From CAMLHP01 sp035712285 (GTDB lineage Bacteria > Gemmatimonadota > Gemmatimonadetes > Gemmatimonadales > GWC2-71-9), in NCBI GenBank assembly GCA_035712285.1, contig DASTBA010000139.1:1-50047 (forward strand): DNA of 50,047 nucleotides. The letters run 5' to 3'. The notes beneath the pieces were generated by a model, which was not told the DNA's origin, did not search any database, and was given only the letters and a program-made list of their open reading frames with translations. The translations under genes and the position numbers were made by a program. Positions 1-6,953 of this stretch are shown one piece after another (positions within the stretch are counted from its first letter, which is position 1; each line of letters begins with the position of its first letter).

Positions 1-19
1 GCCTCCCCTAAGTTGCGGC

Positions 20-931
20 ATGCAGGCGCACTGGCGGTGCCGAATGCTGTTCATCGTCCTCTGCGTGCCGGCGCTGCCCCGTGCCGGCGCTGCACAGACA
101 CCCCGGGGCACTTCCGCCAGGGCGGCGCTGGAAGCCCGCCACCTCGCCGACTTCGCGGATGCCGGCATCACCGAATCATCCGGTCTTGCCGCCAGTCGCC
201 GCCATCCCGGCATCCTCTGGACCATCGAAGACTCCGGCGCCGAGCCGGTGCTGCACGCCACCGACACCACCGGTGCCGATCTCGGCACCTGGCGCGTCAC
301 CGGCGCCGCCAACCTGGACTGGGAAGCGCTGGCCATCGGCGACTGCCCGGCTGGCTCCTGCCTGTTCATCGGTGATATCGGCGACAACCGCGCCACCCGC
401 GCGCAGGTCACGATCTACCGCATTGCGGAACCGGATCCCGAGGCGCCGAGCCGCCGTACCCGGCCGGCGACGCGGCTCGCGGTGACCTATCCCGGCGGCC
501 CGCGCGATGCCGAAGCGATGGTGGTGCTGCCCGGCGGCGACCTCCTGATCGTTTCCAAGAGCCGCAACAGCGCCCCGCACCTGTACCGGGTTCCATCGGG
601 CGCGTGGCGCGCCCCCACTCCCGCGCGCGCCAGCGACCTCGGACCGCTCCCGATCCCGAGTGGCAGTCTCGCCGACCTGGTCACCGACGCGGCACTTTCG
701 CCCGATGGCCGGCGCGTCGCCATCCGGACCTACGCGAGCATCTACTTCTTCCGCCTGGATGGCGGTTACCGGCTGAGCGCCGATGCCGCGGTGCCGGCCT
801 GCGGCATCTTCGGGATCGAGCCGCAGGGGGAAGGGCTCGCGTGGCTCGACGCCACCCATCTCGTGACCAGTTCCGAGGACAACTTCGGCCTGCGCGGCGG
901 GCTCGGGCTGGTGCGATGCGAGGGATCGTGA
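20..931 (+). CDS. Secreted beta-propeller-like protein, function unknown
   Basis: A 303-residue protein with an N-terminal hydrophobic stretch (about residues 9-25, ending near Ala-Gly-Ala-Ala-Gln), read as a Sec signal peptide. The start may be ATG 20 or ATG 44; the second gives a more compact signal. The mature part carries the pattern E-SSGLAASR-(x)-LWTIEDSG, followed by short beta-rich blades with GD-IGDN, SPDG and aromatic residues. I associate this layout with exported single-domain beta-propellers, but no catalytic residues stand out. The stop overlaps the start of the downstream hydrolase (GTGA at 928-931), so the two are probably co-translated. The export signal is visible; the propeller fold is an inference. 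Confidence 0.75.
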   Translation: MQAHWRCRMLFIVLCVPALPRAGAAQTPRGTSARAALEARHLADFADAGITESSGLAASRRHPGILWTIEDSGAEPVLHATDTTGADLGTWRVTGAANLDWEALAIGDCPAGSCLFIGDIGDNRATRAQVTIYRIAEPDPEAPSRRTRPATRLAVTYPGGPRDAEAMVVLPGGDLLIVSKSRNSAPHLYRVPSGAWRAPTPARASDLGPLPIPSGSLADLVTDAALSPDGRRVAIRTYASIYFFRLDGGYRLSADAAVPACGIFGIEPQGEGLAWLDATHLVTSSEDNFGLRGGLGLVRCEGS

Positions 932-1821
932 GGGTGCGGAATGCCCTGTCGGCGGCGTTGCTCACCGGTGCCGCCGCCGTGGGCCTGCACGACGCGTGGT
1001 CGGCCCCGGAGCCGGCCCACCGGGCCGAGTGGATCCGGGCCGGGGACGTGAACGTGCGGGCGGTCCGCATGGGAACCGGCGACACCACCATCGTGCTGAT
1101 GCATGGCTATGGCGAATCGCTGCTCGCCTGGCGCGGCATCGCCGATCGGCTGGCACGGCGATACCGCGTCCTGGCGTTTGACCTGCCGGGCTTCGGCGCC
1201 GGCGACAAGCCCGATGCCGGCTACGATCTCGCGACCACGACCGCACGCGTCGCGGACCTCGTCCGCCGGTCAGCACGCCGGCCCACCATCCTGGTCGGCC
1301 ACTCGATGGGCGGCGAGATCGCCGCATCGGTGGCACTGGCGTATCCTGACCTGGTCCAGGGCCTGGTGCTCATCGCGCCGGCCGGCTTCGGCGTGTCGCA
1401 GGCAGCGGGCCGGCTGCCCGACGCAGCCAAGGCCCTGGCCGGGGCAACGACGCCGCTCCTGTTACCGGTTCACGATCCGCGCTGGCTCGCCGAGCCACCG
1501 GCCATGGCACGCTATGAACCGCTGGCCGACCCCGAGTACCGCCGCGCCACCGCGCTCATGATTCGCGACTTCGACTTCTCCGGGATCGGCACGCGCTTCC
1601 GCGCGGTCCGGCAACCGACGCTGCTGATCTGGGGGCGCCTCGACCCCACGATTCCGCTGTCAACCGGCCGGGCGATTGCGGGGATGATTCATGACAGCTG
1701 CCTCCGCGTGCTCGATCACGGACTCCACCGGCCGCACGAAGCGCAGCCCGACACGGTGTTCGCACTCATCAGCAGCTTCCTCGAAGCCCAGGGATCGAAG
1801 CAATGTCATTCCGAAGCATGA
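916..1821 (+). CDS. Alpha/beta-hydrolase, probably exported
   Basis: About 301 residues of alpha/beta-hydrolase fold. The oxyanion-hole segment is LMHGYGES, the nucleophile elbow is GHSMGG with Ser near residue 130, an acid candidate sits in GRLDPTIP, and a His occurs in DHGLHRPHEAQP. Together these make a plausible Ser-Asp-His triad. The open frame extends further upstream, but homology starts only after ATG 916; GTG 928, which overlaps the preceding TGA, is the alternative. The first 25-30 residues (ALSAALLTGAAAVGL) look like a signal or anchor. The 3' end overlaps the M28 peptidase by 19 nt, which supports an operon. The substrate cannot be told; lipase, esterase and haloperoxidase-like enzymes share these motifs. 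Confidence 0.85.
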   Translation: MRGIVRVRNALSAALLTGAAAVGLHDAWSAPEPAHRAEWIRAGDVNVRAVRMGTGDTTIVLMHGYGESLLAWRGIADRLARRYRVLAFDLPGFGAGDKPDAGYDLATTTARVADLVRRSARRPTILVGHSMGGEIAASVALAYPDLVQGLVLIAPAGFGVSQAAGRLPDAAKALAGATTPLLLPVHDPRWLAEPPAMARYEPLADPEYRRATALMIRDFDFSGIGTRFRAVRQPTLLIWGRLDPTIPLSTGRAIAGMIHDSCLRVLDHGLHRPHEAQPDTVFALISSFLEAQGSKQCHSEA

Positions 1822-3452
1822 TGATGGCATCCGCACTGATACTCGCCTCGGCCGGCCCTCTCTCCGGCCAAGGGGCGCCAAGTCCCATGAGCCGGGCCGC
1901 ACGGGCGGTCGATACGCTGCCAATGAAGGCTCATCTCGAGTTCCTGGCCAGCGACTTGCTCGAGGGCCGCAAGCCGGGCACGCGCGGCGGAAAGCTGGCC
2001 GCGCTTTATCTGAAGACCCAGTTCGAGCGCCTGGGACTCGAGCCGGCAGGGGACTCGGGCACCTACTACCATCGGGTCCCGATCATTTCCCTCACGCCGC
2101 ACCCGGCGCTGACCGTCACCGGGACATCGGGGCCGGCGCCGGAGTACATGAAGGACTACATGCTCTGGTCCATGTACGACTCGGCGGACGTGAGCGCCGC
2201 GGGCGAGCTGGTGTACGTGGGCTACGGTATCGTGGCGCCGGAGTACGGCTGGAACGACTACGCCGGAACCGACGTGAAGGACAAGATCGTCGTGACGCTG
2301 GTGAACGATCCCGGGCTGCAGGACTCGACGATCTTCCGCGGATCCGCGCTCACATATTACGGGCGCTGGACCTACAAGATCGAGGAAGCGGAACGGCAGG
2401 GCGCCGCCGGCATCCTCATGATCCACACCACGCCGAGCGCCACCTACCCGTGGAGCACGGTGGCGTCGTCGTGGAGCGGCCCGCAGCTGCAGGTGGCGCG
2501 TGCAGCCGGCCCGCTCAAGGTGGCAGGATGGATCACCGATGCGGAGGCGGCCCGCCTCCTGGGTGGTGCGGCGGGCCTCGATTCGCTCACTCGCGCGGCG
2601 GCCCGCCACGGGTTCCATGCGGTCCCGCTGGGACTCACGGCCCGCGCGGCCGTGCACAGTGACGTCCAGCTCACGGAGACCTTCAATGTGGTGGCCCGGC
2701 TCCCGGGCCAGGGGCCACACCGCGACGAGGCGGTGATCATCGGCGGGCACTACGATCACTTCGGGATCGGTACGCCGGTGAACGGCGACTCCATCTACAA
2801 CGGCGCCGAAGACAATGCGTCGGGCACGGCCGCGGTGCTCGCCGTGGCGGAGGCACTGGTGCGTTCCGGCGCCCGGCCCGACCGCTCGATCCTGTTCATG
2901 GGATTTGCCGCCGAAGAAGCGGGCCTGCTCGGCTCCACCGCCTTCGCCGCCCACCCCACCCTGCCGATCCGCGACGTGGCGGCGGTCCTCAACATGGACG
3001 TGATGAACCTGCATGGCGCCGGCCGGGACATCAGCGCCCTGGGACTGGACCAGTCGTCGCTGGGCGGGGTCTTCCGCCGCGCGGCGAGGGCGGAAGGGCT
3101 GTCGGTGACGGTGAACCAGGAGGCGCTGCGCACTGGGGCCTTCTTCCGCTCCGACCACTTCCCGTTTGCCAGGGCTGGGGTGCCGGCCCTTTCCCTCGAG
3201 GGACCGACCCGGTTCGTCGGGAAGCCTGCGGATTACGCCAAGACCATCGCCGACGACTATACCGAACACCGGTATCATCAGCCGAGTGATGAGGTGTTGC
3301 CCAGCTTCAGCTACCGCGGAGCCGCCCAGCAGATGCGCGTCATTGTCCGGACGGCGCTCCTGATCGCCGACACTCCAGCCATGCCGACCTGGAATCGCGA
3401 CTCCGAATTCCGCCAGGCTGGCGAGGCGCGCCTGGCCGGTGACGAAAACTGA
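1803..3452 (+). CDS. M28-family metallopeptidase with PA domain, secreted
   Basis: A 549-residue zinc aminopeptidase-type protein. A signal peptide (residues 1-23, ending near LSGQG) is followed by a PA-like insert (about 120-260) and an M28 catalytic domain (about 290-520). Co-catalytic zinc ligands and catalytic acids can be placed in GGHYDHFG (His near 316, Asp 318), EDNASGTA (Asp near 337), AAEEAG (the Glu-Glu pair near 369), NMDVMN (Asp near 399) and SDHFPF (His near 451). All expected positions are present, so the enzyme looks active and should cleave N-terminal residues from peptides outside the cytoplasm. The start overlaps the hydrolase end. The stop codon lies inside an 18-bp palindrome. 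Confidence 0.92.
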   Translation: MSFRSMMMASALILASAGPLSGQGAPSPMSRAARAVDTLPMKAHLEFLASDLLEGRKPGTRGGKLAALYLKTQFERLGLEPAGDSGTYYHRVPIISLTPHPALTVTGTSGPAPEYMKDYMLWSMYDSADVSAAGELVYVGYGIVAPEYGWNDYAGTDVKDKIVVTLVNDPGLQDSTIFRGSALTYYGRWTYKIEEAERQGAAGILMIHTTPSATYPWSTVASSWSGPQLQVARAAGPLKVAGWITDAEAARLLGGAAGLDSLTRAAARHGFHAVPLGLTARAAVHSDVQLTETFNVVARLPGQGPHRDEAVIIGGHYDHFGIGTPVNGDSIYNGAEDNASGTAAVLAVAEALVRSGARPDRSILFMGFAAEEAGLLGSTAFAAHPTLPIRDVAAVLNMDVMNLHGAGRDISALGLDQSSLGGVFRRAARAEGLSVTVNQEALRTGAFFRSDHFPFARAGVPALSLEGPTRFVGKPADYAKTIADDYTEHRYHQPSDEVLPSFSYRGAAQQMRVIVRTALLIADTPAMPTWNRDSEFRQAGEARLAGDEN

Positions 3453-3467
3453 CTGTCCGGACAGTCA
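3450..3467. promoter_or_regulatory. 18-bp perfect palindrome, operator-like
   Basis: TGACTGTCCGGACAGTCA is fully self-complementary and begins on the TGA stop of the M28 peptidase. The core ACTGTCCGGACAGT resembles operators of TetR-family repressors, and AT-richer sequence follows it. No TetR gene is visible in this window. It could instead act as a short hairpin (7-bp stem, CCGG loop), but no T-tract follows. Confidence 0.5.
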
Positions 3468-3552
3468 AATTTGATCTAATCAGAGAGGCCAGTGTAAGGC
3501 ACTGCCTACTAACAAGATAGACATTGGTAGCCGTCCTGGGGCCTGGAATGGT

Positions 3553-3585
3553 GGCGCAAGATACTGTCAGATGGTATCTTGCGCC
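3553..3585. promoter_or_regulatory. 33-nt inverted repeat, 12-bp arms, before the 3601 gene
   Basis: The arms GGCGCAAGATAC (3553-3564) and GTATCTTGCGCC (3574-3585) are perfect complements around a 9-nt spacer, ending 15 nt before ATG 3601. The right arm contains TATCTTGCGCC, which also occurs at 40010-40020 upstream of the SucB-SucA gene. It may be a promoter element duplicated in inverted orientation, an operator or an RNA hairpin. It makes the alternative ATG at 3571, inside the spacer, unlikely as a start. Confidence 0.5.
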
Positions 3586-3600
3586 GTTTTCCACCTACCC

Positions 3601-4725
3601 ATGACGCCGGGGGCACCACTGGATCTCCCGACTTCCCATCGGATTCCCATCACCTGGCTGAGCCAGCACGCTGGGGAAGTAATCCGCTATCGGACCATGA
3701 AGGAGCTCGCGCCCGCCGGTGCCTTTGATGGCCCGGCGCTGGACGCGGCCCGTACGGCAGCGATGGATGGCAAGCTGGCGCAGGCCGTCGTGAAGAAACA
3801 GAAGGACGACGGCATCTGGGGTCACAATCTGCTGGGGCTGGCGGCCTCGGCCCGTGATGGCATCAAGGATGTCGGCACGGTGCCCCAGTACCGCCGCCTG
3901 CTGGAACTGGCGTACCCTCGGGACACACGCCCCTTCAAGCTGGCCGACCGCGTGCTGTTTCGCCTGCTGACCCGGGACGACGATCCGGCGCTGCTCTTCG
4001 AATACCAGAAGCTGGCGCGGATGGCACCGGAAGTGGTCGCCTGGGCGCGTGAGACCGGGCGGGAGGCGGCCACTTCTGCCCTGGCCGAAGCCGGCCTGAC
4101 CGAGGACCCGCGCGTTCGGGGAGCCGGCCACCGCATCGCGAGCGCGGTATCCGCATTCCTCCGCAGCCCGCTCGCGGAAAAGCCCTTCGTCCGCGCGGGC
4201 AGCAGCTATGTGCTGCATCCGGAGGCCTATCCGCCGAGCTGGTACTCGGTGGCGATGCTGGCGGCGATGCCGGCGCTGCAGCGGGAACGGGCCGGATTCA
4301 CCGAGCGCCTCGGGCATTATCTGGCGCAGCCAGCGCCGAAGAAGGCGTACGCCGTCAAGCTCGGCAAGAAGAACGTGAAGCCGGCGCACCTGCTGCTGGG
4401 CGACCCGATCACCGCCGACGCGCGCGGCAACACCCCGGACATCCCGCTGGCGCTGTACTACATCGAGCTCATGGCCCGCATGGGCGCACTGGCGTGGGCG
4501 CCGGTGGCGACGCGGGTGCTGGCGCGCCTGCTGTCGGAGTGCGATGCATCGGGAGTCTGGCGCCCCAAGGTGCTGCGGACCGCACCCAAGGCCGGCAACC
4601 GGATCACCTGGCATGTGTACCCGCTGATCGCGGACACCAAGAGCCCGGAGTCGCGCTCGGCGGACGTCACGTTCCGGCTGGCGATCATCGCCCGGACCCT
4701 GGGCTGGGACCTCTCGTATTCCTGA
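3601..4725 (+). CDS. Conserved-looking cytoplasmic protein, unrecognised
   Basis: A 374-residue soluble, helix-rich protein with no signal peptide or membrane segment. The motif KDDGIWGHNLLG near residue 70 and CDASGVWRPKV near residue 315 resemble the DG-W repeats of alpha/alpha-toroid proteins such as prenyltransferase/squalene-cyclase-like folds. The similarity is faint and I do not assign a function. ATG 3601 is chosen because the upstream in-frame ATG 3571 falls inside an inverted repeat. The gene ends 6 nt before the TrmB-type regulator, and the three genes 3601-6953 read as one operon behind the control region at 3450-3585. Confidence 0.6.
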   Translation: MTPGAPLDLPTSHRIPITWLSQHAGEVIRYRTMKELAPAGAFDGPALDAARTAAMDGKLAQAVVKKQKDDGIWGHNLLGLAASARDGIKDVGTVPQYRRLLELAYPRDTRPFKLADRVLFRLLTRDDDPALLFEYQKLARMAPEVVAWARETGREAATSALAEAGLTEDPRVRGAGHRIASAVSAFLRSPLAEKPFVRAGSSYVLHPEAYPPSWYSVAMLAAMPALQRERAGFTERLGHYLAQPAPKKAYAVKLGKKNVKPAHLLLGDPITADARGNTPDIPLALYYIELMARMGALAWAPVATRVLARLLSECDASGVWRPKVLRTAPKAGNRITWHVYPLIADTKSPESRSADVTFRLAIIARTLGWDLSYS

Positions 4726-4731
4726 GGCACG

Positions 4732-5421
4732 GTGGCCACGCTCGATCTCACGCCGTTCGGCTTCACCCCCACCGAGGGCCTGGTCTACCAGGTGCTCCTG
4801 AGCGGCGGACCGGGTACCGGCTACGCGATCGCGCGCAGTGCCGGCCTGGCCCGCGCCAACGCGTATGCCGCGCTCGAGGGGCTGGTACAGAAGGGGGCCG
4901 CTCGCTCCGACGGCGTGCGGCCCCGGCGCTATCGCGCGGAACCCCCCACCACACTCCTCTCCCAGATTGCCAGCCGGCACGGCCGCGCGCTGGACCGGCT
5001 GGCCCAGGAGCTCGCCGACGTGTCAGCGCCGTCGGCGCCGACACTGGTGGAGGTGGATTCTCCCCGGAGTGCCTTGCAGCTCGTCTCGCATGATGTCGCA
5101 CGGGCCGGTGCCTCCGTGCTCCTCCTGGCGCCGCCCGACGCCTATCCGCTCCTGGCCCCCGCGCTCCGCCGGGCGGCGGCACACGGCCTCATTCTGTCCC
5201 TGGCCTCGACCGGCCCGGTCACGCTGGAGTTCGCCGCGGTCCGGGAGCTTTCCCCGTCGGGATCGCCCTGGCCGGGCGAACCGTTTCTCGCCGTCGTGGA
5301 CGAGCGGTCGGCCCTCATCGTCACACGGACGGGAACGAGCGTGTCGGGACACTGGAGCTCGGCGGAGCCGTTCGTGGCGGCGGCCCGCCTTGCCTTCCGG
5401 CAGCTGACCGGGCCGGCCTGA
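4732..5421 (+). CDS. TrmB-family transcriptional regulator
   Basis: 229 residues starting at GTG 4732. Residues 5-75 form a winged-helix domain of the TrmB type (GFTPTEGLVYQVLLS, then SAGLARANAYAALEGLVQKG as the recognition region). Residues 105-225 resemble the PLD-like effector domain that follows the HTH in this family, with LVSHDVARAGASVLLLAPP and a C-terminal SGHWSSAEPF segment. TrmB proteins usually sense sugars or other small ligands and act as repressors or activators. The gene lies 6 nt after an unrecognised gene, and its TGA overlaps the ATG of the next gene (TGATG), so it probably regulates its own operon; the palindromes at 3450 and 3553 are candidate sites. The ligand is unknown. 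Confidence 0.8.
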   Translation: MATLDLTPFGFTPTEGLVYQVLLSGGPGTGYAIARSAGLARANAYAALEGLVQKGAARSDGVRPRRYRAEPPTTLLSQIASRHGRALDRLAQELADVSAPSAPTLVEVDSPRSALQLVSHDVARAGASVLLLAPPDAYPLLAPALRRAAAHGLILSLASTGPVTLEFAAVRELSPSGSPWPGEPFLAVVDERSALIVTRTGTSVSGHWSSAEPFVAAARLAFRQLTGPA

Positions 5422-6953
5422 TGGAGCCGTTTGCCAAGGCATTCGACCAGCTGCGGCGCGAGTACCTCGCGGAAGGCGCTGCCCGCCTGAGCGAGTTGCG
5501 CGCGGATATCGACCGTCTCCGCGCGGCCGATCCTGACGCACTCGGTTCCCTGCGCACCCGGTTCCATCGCCTGGTGGGTTCCGGCGGCTCCTACGGATTT
5601 CCGGAGATCAGCTCACTTGCGCGGGACGCCGAGCGCCGGCTCGGGCCCGACAGCGCCGCGGCACCGGATGCCGCGGACTGGCTCGAGGATGTGGTGGACC
5701 AGCTGGCGGTGCGATTCACGGAGGCGGAGCGGTTGATCCGTTCCGCATCCGGCGAGGCTCCCGCGCGCCTCGCCATCGTGGCGGCGCCGAACGGCTCTCT
5801 GGCCGACGACCTTCAGGACGCCCTGGACGGAGCCGGATTCACCGTCCGCCGGCTCCCGCCCGACGCACGCCCGGATGACATCGCCCGACCCGATGCGGTG
5901 CAGATCGCGGTGCTGGTGGTGCAGGGCAACGCCACCTATGCCGTGGCGGCCGAGTGGAGTGCGGTGGCGGCACCGGCGCCGCGCACCGTCGTGCTGGTGG
6001 AAGCGGACCGGGAGGTGGATCGCCTGCGGGCGGCCGTGGCGGGGGCGGAGCTGGTCCTGCCGGTGGAACGCGCCGCGAGCGACCTGGCCCGGCTGGCCCA
6101 GCGCCACGTGCTCACCAGCGCGTCCCGCTTCGTCGCCGTCCTGGCCGATGAAGCCACGACCCGTGCCGATGCACTGGCCACCGGCCTGGCGTCGGTCGGC
6201 ATGGAGGTGCGCCGGGCCGACAACGCCGCCACCGCGCGGCAGCACCTGGAGCTCTCGGTCCCGGACCTGGTGGTTGCCTCCGCCTCGCTTCCGGATGGGG
6301 GTGGCCGGGCGCTCGGCCGTCTGGTGCGCCAGGATCCGCGCTGCACGTCGGTACCGGTGGTGCTCCTGGGAGCGGTATCCGCCGAGGACCGCCTGGCGGC
6401 GCTCCGCGAAGGGGTGGACGAGGTCCTGACCGGCGCGCACGCATCGCGCACGGTCATCGAGGAACTCCGGGCCCGGGCCGAGCGGGGACGGCGTGTCCGG
6501 GAGCTGGTGCGGCGGGATCCCCTGACCGGGGCGCTCAACGACGCCGCCTTCCGGTCCGAGCTGGACCAGGCGGTCATGCTGGCGCGCCGTGACCAGCGCC
6601 CGCTCACGATTCTCCTGATTGTGCTTGCCGGGCTGAGCGAGGTGAACGCGGCCCGGGGACACAGCACCGGTGACCGGCTGCTTGCCCACGCCGGGGCCGT
6701 GGTGCGTGCCTCGGTGCGCCAGAGCGACCTGGTGGGACGCCGGGGCGGGCGCACCTTTGCGGTGCTGCTCCGGGGTTCGCCCAGTGCGGGGGCGCAGAAG
6801 ATTGCCGCGAAGATCCGGACCATGCTGGCGGACCATCCCTACGAGACGCGCGACGGGGGCACCCTGCCCCTCCGAGTGACGATCTCCAGTGCGTCACTCG
6901 GCGAGCAGGGAACGACGGCGGATGAGCTGATGGGGTACGTGGAGCGGGGTTAG
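5421..6953 (+). CDS. Hpt - receiver-like - receiver-like - degenerate GGDEF protein
   Basis: 510 residues. Residues 5-110 form a histidine phosphotransfer domain with HRLVGSGGSYGF; His49 is the expected phospho-acceptor. Residues about 115-225 and 230-345 have receiver-like alternating strands and helices but lack the acidic pocket: the position of the phospho-Asp reads VVASASLPDGGG, and LADE replaces the usual Asp pair. Residues about 350-505 form a GGDEF-type domain opening with RRDPLTGALN, but the signature loop is RRGGRTFAVLL instead of GGDEF, so diguanylate cyclase activity is unlikely. The protein may be a phosphorelay scaffold or decoy. ATG overlaps the TGA of the TrmB-type gene; the stop overlaps the convergent lon end by 4 nt. 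Confidence 0.82.
   Translation: MEPFAKAFDQLRREYLAEGAARLSELRADIDRLRAADPDALGSLRTRFHRLVGSGGSYGFPEISSLARDAERRLGPDSAAAPDAADWLEDVVDQLAVRFTEAERLIRSASGEAPARLAIVAAPNGSLADDLQDALDGAGFTVRRLPPDARPDDIARPDAVQIAVLVVQGNATYAVAAEWSAVAAPAPRTVVLVEADREVDRLRAAVAGAELVLPVERAASDLARLAQRHVLTSASRFVAVLADEATTRADALATGLASVGMEVRRADNAATARQHLELSVPDLVVASASLPDGGGRALGRLVRQDPRCTSVPVVLLGAVSAEDRLAALREGVDEVLTGAHASRTVIEELRARAERGRRVRELVRRDPLTGALNDAAFRSELDQAVMLARRDQRPLTILLIVLAGLSEVNAARGHSTGDRLLAHAGAVVRASVRQSDLVGRRGGRTFAVLLRGSPSAGAQKIAAKIRTMLADHPYETRDGGTLPLRVTISSASLGEQGTTADELMGYVERG

Noticed and set aside
3571..3600. ATG 3571 as start of the 3601 gene
   Set aside because: It lies in the spacer and right arm of a 33-nt inverted repeat and adds residues without homology features.
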